A stretch of 5,652 nt of DNA from Desulfobacterales bacterium (GTDB lineage: Bacteria; Desulfobacterota; Desulfobacteria; Desulfobacterales; C00003106). Position numbers and translations under genes: made by a program. The stretch spans positions 1 through 5,652 of the forward strand of contig JAUVFC010000128.1 of the NCBI GenBank assembly GCA_030594505.1, given 5' to 3'. Within the stretch, counting starts at the first letter, position 1. Each line of letters begins with the position of its first letter. Of this stretch, positions 1 to 5,457 are shown piece by piece. The notes under the pieces were generated by a model. It saw only the letters and a program-made list of their open reading frames with translations. It did no database searches and was not told the DNA's origin.

Positions 1-101
1 CAGTCTTCTTGTTCGGCAAGTTCAACCACAGTGGCGCCATGTGCTCGCGACTCAATGGTGCGCAAAATACGCCATTGTCTGGCTAACTGGTCACCCCGCA
101 T
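1..101 (-). CDS. WYL/YafY-type HTH transcriptional regulator, N-terminal fragment (runs off the left edge)
   Basis: The minus strand is open from an ATG at 101 to the window edge, giving 33 codons plus two bases. The peptide begins MRGDQLARQWRILRTIES and continues through HGATVVELAEQED. This is the typical opening of DeoR-like winged-helix regulators that carry a C-terminal WYL domain: a 'QLARQW+IL+' first helix, then 'G.TV.ELA...' at the start of the helix-turn-helix. The family binds DNA through the N-terminal HTH and senses a ligand, often a nucleic acid or nucleotide, through the WYL domain. Only about a tenth of the usual 300-odd residues is visible, so the WYL domain is inferred from family resemblance and not seen. 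The ATG is preferred because the family typically starts with this same MRG(D/E)QLARQW motif; no strong Shine-Dalgarno is visible. An inverted repeat sits 11-25 bp ahead of the start. Confidence 0.72.
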   Translation of the reverse strand, partial: MRGDQLARQWRILRTIESRAHGATVVELAEQED

Positions 102-111
102 ACTACACACC

Positions 112-126
112 CCAAAACGGTTTTGG
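112..126. promoter_or_regulatory. Inverted repeat ahead of the WYL regulator, candidate operator
   Basis: CCAAAAC (112-118) and GTTTTGG (120-126) form a perfect 7-bp inverted repeat around a single G, ending 11 bp before the regulator's ATG. Its position suits an autoregulatory operator or a structured leader near the ribosome binding site. An 8-bp palindrome, CTGTACAG, lies further upstream at 142-149. No convincing -35/-10 pair could be placed, so the regulatory role is inferred from position and symmetry only. Confidence 0.35.
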
Positions 127-190
127 TGAGAGTTAATTTGACTGTACAGGAATTTCCTTATTTGAATTAGGTGGTTATCATAAACCTGTT

Positions 191-207
191 CCGAAGAGCA
201 GCTTCGG
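191..207 (-). terminator. Possible weak terminator hairpin after the ORF6N fragment
   Basis: CCGAAG (191-196) pairs with CTTCGG (202-207) around a five-base loop, about 57 bp beyond the ORF6N fragment's stop. On the minus strand it is followed by AACAGGTTTAT, which is a poor U-tract. If it is a terminator it is weak; it may equally be an incidental stem in the leader of the WYL regulator. Confidence 0.25.
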
Positions 208-263
208 CCCCGGCTCATTGGTTTAATTGTTGTTCTTATAACATGACACTGTGACAGATCAGG

Positions 264-506
264 TCATACTTTTTTCTTTTTTTTCTTTGTACCCTTGCCA
301 TAAGATGCCCGGCGTTCCTTGATATCAAAACCAATCTTGCGTGTCGGCTTCTCGGGCGGCGTCATAAGTTCACGTATGGCATCAAAGACTACTTTGAATT
401 CTTCATCGTATTTCTTTTCTAAAGCCACCGGCTTGCGTTCAAGATCTTTGTGATCGGCCAGTATCCGGCGAAGTTGCCGTCCCATTCCCACAACAAAAAA
501 CCCCAT
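264..506 (-). pseudogene. C-terminal remnant of an ORF6N-domain protein (RhuM/phage antirepressor-like)
   Basis: The open frame gives 80 residues from the ATG at 506, or 73 from the internal ATG at 485. The stretch RILADHKDLERK, KKYDEEFKVVFDAIREL, MTPPEKPTRKIGF and KERRASYGK matches, from memory of the family, the conserved tail that follows the DNA-binding ORF6N domain in proteins usually about 170-200 residues long. That N-terminal domain is absent: a stop codon lies just upstream in frame and the first residues (MGFFVVG) are encoded by the terminator hairpin, so they are not family sequence. Full-length members are common on phages and genomic islands and are thought to bind DNA. No Shine-Dalgarno or promoter is evident, and the fragment lies directly beyond a strong terminator. 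A truncated pseudogene is the best reading. A small expressed protein cannot be excluded. It ends in a basic tail with six consecutive lysines encoded by an A-rich tract. Confidence 0.7.
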
Positions 507-534
507 CCTTCATATCACTGAAGAAATGGGGTTT
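498..534 (-). terminator. Strong rho-independent terminator ending the aldolase-mla-plsY unit
   Basis: On the plus strand, AAACCCCAT (498-506) pairs with ATGGGGTTT (526-534). An inner CTTCA (508-512) pairs with TGAAG (519-523), leaving a six-base loop. Read on the minus strand the 3' arm runs into an uninterrupted T6 tract (500-495) and then GTTG, the classic intrinsic terminator layout. It lies about 170 bp past the plsY stop, is oriented to end that transcript, and also supplies the ATG at 506 that falsely extends the ORF6N fragment. Confidence 0.8.
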
Positions 535-700
535 CATTATTCTTAATACTATGGCTGGCTTCTTGCCATGCCGACAAGTCCTTTTCAACTCGTTTCGCCC
601 CTTGTCTGTAAGCATCCCGGCGTGTCAAGTTCGGCGTAGTCAATCTTGCAGGCACTAAAAAGGTCTATATCTTACTTTATGAGGACTTGGACAATACCCG

Positions 701-1309
701 CTAAGACTTGAACCGCAATTCGGTTCCTGTCAACAACCGCCTGATGTTGCCCCGAAACTGATAAAAGATAAAGGCGGACATAATTAGGGCTAAGATTAGA
801 TAAAAGATCGAGTCCATAAAGAGCCAGACAGAGATAGGGAGAAGAGTCGCTCCGGTCAAGGAGCCTGCTGACACGTATTGCCAGCGATATACCGCTCCGA
901 TAAATCCGACGAGGGATATGATCAGGGGGATCGGCGCGATCACCGCCATACAGCCTGCAGCAGTAGCCGCACCTTTTCCTCCCTCAAAATTCAGGAATAT
1001 GGAAAATATGTGCCCGAAAAAGGCAGACAAAGCAACCAGGCTCACATAGGCCTCTTTTTCCCATCCCCCGTATTGATCTGCCGAGCTAAGGGCAAGACAT
1101 ACGGGAATGGCGCCCTTTAATGCATCTCCGGCCAATGTAAGGACCCCGAGTTTCATCCCTGCCAGGCGCGCAACATTGGTGGCGCCTATGTTTCGGCTGC
1201 CACTGTTTCGAATATTGACGGCGCCGAAATATCGGGTCAATAGAACCCCAAAGGGAATCGAGCCCAGGAGATAAGCGAGAATAGGAAGATAGATAAAACT
1301 ATACGGCAT
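701..1309 (-). CDS. plsY: Glycerol-3-phosphate acyltransferase PlsY (acyl-phosphate dependent)
   Basis: This integral inner-membrane enzyme transfers an acyl chain from acyl-phosphate (made by PlsX) to the sn-1 position of glycerol-3-phosphate, the first committed step of phospholipid synthesis. The product has 202 residues, normal for the family. The hallmark motifs are present: GSIPFG (16-21), the glycine-rich loop SGSRNIGATNVAR (36-48), DALKG (62-66), GHIFSIFLNFEGGKGAAT (99-116), and the closing GTELRF near the C-terminus. Hydrophobic helices lie at about 3-27, 53-75, 86-104, 119-140 and 155-185. Two family positions vary: Arg replaces the second Gly of the usual GSGNIGATN, and Ser replaces Pro in the usual GHxFP. 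A longer frame starts at TTG 1315, but AGAGG (1320-1316) sits six bases ahead of the ATG at 1309 and abuts the TTG, so the ATG is chosen. It lies 15 bp after the methyltransferase stop and is probably cotranscribed. Confidence 0.95.
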   Translation of the reverse strand: MPYSFIYLPILAYLLGSIPFGVLLTRYFGAVNIRNSGSRNIGATNVARLAGMKLGVLTLAGDALKGAIPVCLALSSADQYGGWEKEAYVSLVALSAFFGHIFSIFLNFEGGKGAATAAGCMAVIAPIPLIISLVGFIGAVYRWQYVSAGSLTGATLLPISVWLFMDSIFYLILALIMSAFIFYQFRGNIRRLLTGTELRFKS

Positions 1310-1315
1310 GGACAA

Positions 1316-1320
1316 CCTCT
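1316..1320 (-). promoter_or_regulatory. plsY ribosome binding site that fixes the start
   Basis: AGAGG on the minus strand lies six bases ahead of the ATG at 1309 but directly abuts the alternative TTG at 1315. Only the ATG has workable spacing, which shortens the protein by two residues. Confidence 0.7.
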
Positions 1321-1324
1321 GGAA

Positions 1325-2017
1325 TTATTGACTATTGTCGATTGAATATTGATGACTTTTTACGACGTCATTCATGCCTTTACCCACGAAATGCCCATCT
1401 AAGGCCTTGATGGACGTTGCAACCATCCGATATTCGCCCTTGAACCATTCCCTTTTTATCAACCTGTCTTCTGAAATTGATAGTTTTTTTTTATCTAAGA
1501 GAGCAAAAAAATCTTTTTCATAGGTTACCTTGCCAAAATCGATGGTTGTAATATATTTCAGTTTCGGCTTGATGAACTCCATTAACCGGGATCTCTCTTT
1601 GTACATGGTCTGAAAAAAGACAATCTCCCCATCAGGTTTAAGCCAGTTTTTGATTCGATCCAGAACCGACTGTTGGTCATTGAAGAGCATGAAACTCATA
1701 CTGAAAAGAATAAAATCGAAACATTCTTTTTTCACCGGTTCGTAAGCCTGTACAGGCTTACGGTAAATTTCTATGTGATTCTCAAGGTGGTACGTTCTAA
1801 TGAGGTGTTCACAGTGATTCAGATAATTTTTATTGATATCAATTCCATATATTTTTAAGCCCTTGGATTTAATCAGGGGATGGTATTTTTCCATCATCAA
1901 TCCATTGCCGATTCCCACGTCCAGGATAGTGGAGTTATGCGAAAAATAGTCCAGGCAATTTTTATAGCAATAATTGGTTACACCATTGATTATTAATTTG
2001 TATAGCTGATTTCTCAT
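1325..2017 (-). CDS. Class I SAM-dependent methyltransferase, substrate unknown
   Basis: This 230-residue protein has a Rossmann-fold methyltransferase core. Motif I is LDVGIGNG (32-39), which binds the methionine part of SAM. The acidic end of strand 2 is YGIDIN (57-62), where Asp60 should contact the ribose. The strand-4 segment is FDFILFSMSFM (100-110), and LKPDGEIVFF (126-135) is the usual strand-5 entry. It has no signal peptide or membrane segment, so it is likely cytosolic. The methyl acceptor cannot be read from the sequence. Its place between an MCE lipid-transport gene and plsY suggests a lipid or envelope substrate, but that is inference. The gene is visibly more AT-rich than its neighbours and carries an A9 run at 1492-1484, a perfect 22-bp palindrome at 1741-1762 and a repetitive 3' end, all consistent with a separate origin. 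AGGA lies eight bases before the ATG. It starts 50 bp after the mlaD stop. Confidence 0.85.
   Translation of the reverse strand: MRNQLYKLIINGVTNYCYKNCLDYFSHNSTILDVGIGNGLMMEKYHPLIKSKGLKIYGIDINKNYLNHCEHLIRTYHLENHIEIYRKPVQAYEPVKKECFDFILFSMSFMLFNDQQSVLDRIKNWLKPDGEIVFFQTMYKERSRLMEFIKPKLKYITTIDFGKVTYEKDFFALLDKKKLSISEDRLIKREWFKGEYRMVATSIKALDGHFVGKGMNDVVKSHQYSIDNSQ
1327..1351. repeat. Short 7-bp-period ATTG repeat across the methyltransferase stop
   Basis: ATTG recurs at 1327-1330, 1334-1337, 1341-1344 and 1348-1351, an exact period of seven bases with variable three-base fillers. It encodes the last residues (QYSIDNSQ) and the TAA stop of the methyltransferase and ends just before the plsY ribosome binding site. 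Such degenerate heptamer runs are known in intergenic DNA; here it appears to form the 3' tail of the gene. Confidence 0.55.
1741..1762. repeat. Perfect 22-bp palindrome inside the methyltransferase gene
   Basis: Two 11-base arms, CGTAAGCCTGT and ACAGGCTTACG, abut with no spacer. In the protein it spans KPVQAY and flanking bases (about residues 87-92), in the variable region between strands 3 and 4 of the fold. The symmetry stops exactly at both ends. Confidence 0.85.
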
Positions 2018-2067
2018 CGTAACAGTCCTGCGATTGCTCTTATTGTTTTGTTAAGCTCTTCAATCCC

Positions 2068-3489
2068 CTACTGGACCTGTACATTCGAAAGAAGTGTCTT
2101 CAGGTCCTCATCTGAGAACCGGATGCCGGCCCCAAAAAATACGGATTCATCTCCTTCATCGCTGATAAAATCGTCAAAACCGCCCGTGAGATAAAGATGA
2201 CGAATTGGAGAAAACTCTGTCTTAAATTTCAGGTGAGGATTTTTTTCGGAATCAAAGTCAAAGGCGTCAAAAGAGAATATAAGTCGATCTTTGAAAAAGT
2301 GGTAGTCCAACCCGAAACCACCGGTCGATTCAACTATTCCCCCGCGCAGCGTTAGATCATAATAACGTTTTGCTATCTGAGCGGAGAACTTAAGGGCGTC
2401 TTCTTCCGTCTTTTCTTCCACTATAGTATTAGTACTTGGGGGACTAGTTTCTGTGATTTCTGTCGTTGTTGTGGTCGTCTTCCCGGCGGGATCATCCACT
2501 ATCTGTAAGAGATAATATTTATCCTCTTTGGGCTGAATCTTAAGGGAAAGATATGATTTTACATCCTCGCTGTCAAAAAGGTATTCTCCCCGATAGTCAA
2601 CAAAGGTCCTAAAAGTGTCTTGTTTTTGTAAATAGTCATTAATGCTGGTCAGCGTATCATTGAGATTTTTTACGGTCTCATCTTCATTGACCAGTTTTCC
2701 GATAGTCCCTTCGCCTTTGTTGATTTTATTGGAAATCTCTTTTAGCGAGCCCAGGGAATCGTTCAGCCTTTCAATCGTGTCATCTTTATTGACCAGTTTT
2801 CCGATAGTCCCTTCGCCTTTGTTGACTTTGGCGGTAATCTCTTTGACAGCGATTATAACTTCTTCGAGATTTCTTGAAAATCGGGTTAAATTGGCAATCA
2901 TCTCTTTGATATTCTGATTGTTGTCCTGAACGGTACGGTTAAGCGCCGTCGTGAGTTCCCGCAGATTATCCACAATAATTTGAAGAGACCTCTTCCCTTT
3001 TTCACCGCCAATGGCCCCCGCAATGGACGTACTTACCTTTTTTACATCTTCTCCTATTTCAGAGAGTTGGTTTAACAGCCTGTCAACATCGACAGCAGCG
3101 GTTGTCCTGACGATCTGGTCCCCGCCTTTCAGCAGAGGCATCTTCTGGGGGCCCAATATGAGTTCTACGTATGTGTCTCCCAGCATCCCTTTGGTCCGAA
3201 CAGCAGCTTTCACATCCCTCCCTATTTCTATACCATGTCCAATAAGGAGGGTAACCTTTGCCTTGCTCCTGTCGAGCGCTATAGCCTTTACCCTTCCCAC
3301 TTCAACGCCTGCAATCTGTACCGCGGCATCCTTGGCAAGCCCTGCGGCGGAATCAAAATAGACATGTAATTCGTAACCCCTCTTCCTGCCGAATTCAAAT
3401 TTGCCGACACGCATCGACATGTAACCTAATATCATTATACCGATAAAAACGAAAATGCCTACCTTGATCTCAGGGCTTAGTTTGGGCAT
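2068..3489 (-). CDS. mlaD: MlaD-type MCE lipid-transport protein with long C-terminal beta-rich extension
   Basis: MCE proteins form hexameric rings anchored in the inner membrane that carry phospholipids across the periplasm for an MlaFE-type ABC transporter. Residues 9-27 form the single membrane anchor, with no cleavable signal. The MCE domain spans about 37-113, with FDSAAGLAKDAAVQIAGVEV and VGRV (46-67) and TKGMLGDTYVEL (99-110) as the recognisable blocks. Residues 135-290 are mostly amphipathic helix and include two tandem 34-residue units (222-255 and 256-289) sharing NKGEGTIGKLVN. A Thr/Glu-rich low-complexity loop (338-365) sits inside a C-terminal region (about 296-457) of some ten alternating beta strands, such as RLIFSFDAFDFD and HLYLTGGFDDF. 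E. coli MlaD has about 180 residues, so this is a long architecture. The C-terminal half may be an outer-membrane barrel (inferred). GAGG within the end of mlaF precedes the ATG; the mlaF stop is two bases away, implying translational coupling. Confidence 0.9.
   Translation of the reverse strand: MPKLSPEIKVGIFVFIGIMILGYMSMRVGKFEFGRKRGYELHVYFDSAAGLAKDAAVQIAGVEVGRVKAIALDRSKAKVTLLIGHGIEIGRDVKAAVRTKGMLGDTYVELILGPQKMPLLKGGDQIVRTTAAVDVDRLLNQLSEIGEDVKKVSTSIAGAIGGEKGKRSLQIIVDNLRELTTALNRTVQDNNQNIKEMIANLTRFSRNLEEVIIAVKEITAKVNKGEGTIGKLVNKDDTIERLNDSLGSLKEISNKINKGEGTIGKLVNEDETVKNLNDTLTSINDYLQKQDTFRTFVDYRGEYLFDSEDVKSYLSLKIQPKEDKYYLLQIVDDPAGKTTTTTTEITETSPPSTNTIVEEKTEEDALKFSAQIAKRYYDLTLRGGIVESTGGFGLDYHFFKDRLIFSFDAFDFDSEKNPHLKFKTEFSPIRHLYLTGGFDDFISDEGDESVFFGAGIRFSDEDLKTLLSNVQVQ
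2623..2826 (-). repeat. Tandem 34-codon repeat in mlaD
   Basis: Two adjacent 102-bp units (2725-2826 and 2623-2724) encode the pattern NKGEGTIGKLVN, acidic pair, T, then LNDxLxS. Within them a 38-bp stretch is identical at 2686-2723 and 2788-2825, while the rest has diverged at both DNA and protein level. The perfect core against diverged flanks points to either recent gene conversion or strong constraint. Confidence 0.9.
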
Positions 3490-3491
3490 TC

Positions 3492-4244
3492 TTACACAAC
3501 CTCAACCGGACCTTGTGATATCGCCTGCCCCCGGATAAACTGTTGTACAACAGAATTATCAGAAGATTTAACCGCCTCAGGCGTTCCAGCCTCAACGATT
3601 CTTCCTTCGTAAAGCATAGCAATTTTGTGGGCAATCTTAAAGGTTCCTTTTATATCATGACTGATCACCACACACGTTGCGCCGGTTAGCCTTTGAGTCT
3701 CCACAATTAAAGTATCTATGTCATCGGCCATTATAGGATCCAAACCAGTGGTTGGCTCATCGAACAGAATGATCTTTGGATCTAAGACAATCGCGCGGGC
3801 CAATCCAACCCGTTTGCGCATACCACCGCTCAACTCGGAAGGGAGTTTGTGGCTCACATTCCTCAAGTCTACCTGGCGCAACTTTTGTTCCACAATCTCG
3901 GAGATAATCGTTGGTTTTAACAGGGTATGTTCTTTCAGAGGAAAGGCAACATTTTCCCCTACATTCATGGAATCAAAAAGGGCGGCGTCCTGAAACAGCA
4001 TGCCGAAAGATTTCCTTACCTCATTCAGCTGGCGGTCATTGAGCATTGTAATATCAACACCATTTATAAGAATTTGGCCCGTGTCCGGTTTTAGCAGGCC
4101 TATTATGTGTTTGAGCAGAACACTTTTGCCTTCGCCGCTTTTGCCGATGATAACCGTAATCTTTCCGGCCTCTATCGATAAATCGACGCCATCAAGAATC
4201 TTTTGACCATTAAACGACTTATGAACGTCAACGAGTTCGATCAT
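3492..4244 (-). CDS. mlaF: MlaF-type ABC transporter ATPase of an MCE lipid transport system
   Basis: This cytosolic ATPase would energise phospholipid movement by an MlaE-type permease linked to an MCE ring. All nucleotide-binding motifs are intact in 250 residues: Walker A GKSGEGKS (34-41) followed by VLLKHIIGLLKPD, the Q-loop Gln85 in MLFQDAALFDS, the signature LSGGM (138-142) followed by RKRVGLARA, Walker B KIILFDEP (157-164), the D-loop GLDP (167-170), and the switch His196 in VVISHD. The GKSGxGKSVLLKH and FQDAALFDSMxVxENVAFPL patterns mark the MlaF/Mkl subfamily within ABC ATPases. The ATG at 4244 matches the family start MIELVDVHKSF; its Shine-Dalgarno is weak, with the nearest AGGGGA about 17 bases off. 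It starts 28 bp after the aldolase stop and ends two bases before mlaD. The usual neighbour mlaE is absent on both sides. Confidence 0.95.
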   Translation of the reverse strand: MIELVDVHKSFNGQKILDGVDLSIEAGKITVIIGKSGEGKSVLLKHIIGLLKPDTGQILINGVDITMLNDRQLNEVRKSFGMLFQDAALFDSMNVGENVAFPLKEHTLLKPTIISEIVEQKLRQVDLRNVSHKLPSELSGGMRKRVGLARAIVLDPKIILFDEPTTGLDPIMADDIDTLIVETQRLTGATCVVISHDIKGTFKIAHKIAMLYEGRIVEAGTPEAVKSSDNSVVQQFIRGQAISQGPVEVV

Positions 4245-4272
4245 ACCGATTTCGGGCAGGTCCCCTTTCTGT

Positions 4273-5412
4273 TCAGGAGCCTGTTTTTAAGTAATCCCAA
4301 ACCTTTGGGGCAAGGCCGATCGAATTGGTAGCCTCAAACAGTTTTGCTGCCTCCTCGTAACCCTGGGCCGTAATTCGATCCGTATAAACACGGTCTATGT
4401 TGTTCAGCTTATCTGCAAACACCTTGTTGGCCTTTTTGATATTCCCGCCGATATTTCCTTTCTCTACAGCCCATTTCCACATTTCCTGCCAGAGGGAATC
4501 AGGAATTCCACGGTAAGAACGGGTTATGTACCCCTTGTCAGGCGTGGTTAAAGCGTTTCCGTTTTCGTTCATGGCGATTCCAAAGGAAATATTCTGCCAA
4601 AAGGTGCCTACGTTTCCCTTGCGTATCCCATAATTAATAAACTGGCGAATCTTCCCAAGGGAAGTTCCTGTAATACCGTGCTGGGCAATATCCAGGTCCC
4701 ACGGCTGAATCGCATCCCAGATATCCCTGGTCAGATCGAGCTGTATCCCTTCGTGGGCTGCCCCGAAATAGGTGCCGTGAATCGACCCGTTGTTGATCGC
4801 CAAAAGATCAGGACGGATTCCCGCCTCATTCAGTGCGCCAATAAACCATGCGGCCTCATCCGGCTGTGTAAAGCCTTCGGTGCTCCCTTTTTTCGCCCCG
4901 ATTTCCCCAAGTTCTACTTCCAGGCAGTAGCCGGCATCCTGAACAGCTTGTGCCAGGTCTTTGGTTGCTTTAAGGTTCAGCTCGTTTTCCATATGTGAGG
5001 CATCAATGGCAAAGGAGGTAAAACCGGCATCTAATTCCTCGGCAATAAGGTTTCGGACCTCCTCCACCTGATCGGGATTTTTTACGGTAAGATGATCTGC
5101 GTGGACGCTGAACGGGACAGTAGTATTGCCGATCGCTTCATTTACGGAAACAATATGCTCGACAAACGTTGCGGGGGTAAATTCCGTGTAGCCCAATTCT
5201 GATTTTGCGATTTCATACATGACCGGCGCGCCCGTGGCCATGGAGGCGCGGGCAATCCCCTCCACGGGGAGCCTGCACCGGCAGTTGCAGGCCATAATCA
5301 TGGCATTGTTCTGTTTGGCGGTTTTGATCAACGGCCTGCCGTTTATAAGAGGCGTCTTTATGTTCGGGAATCTTTTCTTAACTTTTTCCGGTATAAATTT
5401 TTCAAATTCCAT
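4273..5412 (-). CDS. Class II (zinc-dependent) fructose-bisphosphate aldolase family protein, divergent
   Basis: Class II aldolases split fructose-1,6-bisphosphate into dihydroxyacetone phosphate and glyceraldehyde-3-phosphate, or run the reverse in gluconeogenesis. The 379 residues keep the expected metal and catalytic set: HADH (104-107; Asp106 catalytic-type, His107 zinc), the IDASHMENE block (136-144), EVELGEIG (165-172), His212 in NNGSIHGTY, His245 in AQHGITGTS, and a phosphate-loop-like KGNVGT (265-270). It is longer than typical 285-residue bacillary enzymes and close to E. coli FbaA (359), with an extra C-terminal helical tail (about 300-379). The usual AFNxNN segment is replaced by ACNCRCRLP (41-49). 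Sugar specificity (fructose or tagatose bisphosphate, or another ketose) cannot be settled by eye. The frame extends upstream to 5484, but a perfect AAGGAGG six bases before the ATG at 5412 sets the start; the extension is repeat DNA. It is the first gene of the run. Confidence 0.88.
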   Translation of the reverse strand: MEFEKFIPEKVKKRFPNIKTPLINGRPLIKTAKQNNAMIMACNCRCRLPVEGIARASMATGAPVMYEIAKSELGYTEFTPATFVEHIVSVNEAIGNTTVPFSVHADHLTVKNPDQVEEVRNLIAEELDAGFTSFAIDASHMENELNLKATKDLAQAVQDAGYCLEVELGEIGAKKGSTEGFTQPDEAAWFIGALNEAGIRPDLLAINNGSIHGTYFGAAHEGIQLDLTRDIWDAIQPWDLDIAQHGITGTSLGKIRQFINYGIRKGNVGTFWQNISFGIAMNENGNALTTPDKGYITRSYRGIPDSLWQEMWKWAVEKGNIGGNIKKANKVFADKLNNIDRVYTDRITAQGYEEAAKLFEATNSIGLAPKVWDYLKTGS

Positions 5413-5418
5413 CTCGAG

Positions 5419-5425
5419 CCTCCTT
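5419..5425 (-). promoter_or_regulatory. Aldolase ribosome binding site that fixes the start
   Basis: AAGGAGG on the minus strand, followed by six bases (CTCGAG) and ATG at 5412, is an ideal Shine-Dalgarno. It rules out the longer reading from 5484, whose extra 24 residues come from intergenic repeat sequence. Confidence 0.92.
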
Positions 5426-5447
5426 AAAGTAGTTGTTAGAAAGTTTG

Positions 5448-5453
5448 ATTGTA
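5448..5453 (-). promoter_or_regulatory. Candidate -10 element for the aldolase-mla operon
   Basis: TACAAT on the minus strand is one mismatch from TATAAT and lies about 35 bp before the aldolase ATG. With a 16-bp spacer the -35 would be TTGCGT, matching only the TTG half, and would fall within the intergenic repeat. A second candidate, TATAAT at 5553-5548, has no recognisable -35. Neither is certain. Confidence 0.3.
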
Positions 5454-5457
5454 ATGA

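Noticed and set aside
878..1120. A plus-strand frame of 80 codons opposite plsY
   Set aside because: It overlaps the conserved DALKG and GGKG motif region of plsY, and its translation is Arg/Ser-rich noise.
2642..3361. Two plus-strand open frames of 91 and 116 codons opposite mlaD
   Set aside because: They are antisense shadows of a clearly coding minus-strand gene, with low-complexity Ser/Leu/Ile/Pro composition and no family features.
4678..4998. A plus-strand frame of 106 codons opposite the aldolase
   Set aside because: It lies entirely within the conserved aldolase core on the other strand and shows no recognisable motif.
5271..5292. A GCCTGCA/TGCAGGC 7-bp hairpin in the aldolase gene
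   Set aside because: It falls in the codons for the Cys-rich segment and is readily explained by TGC codon repetition; nothing suggests a regulatory role.
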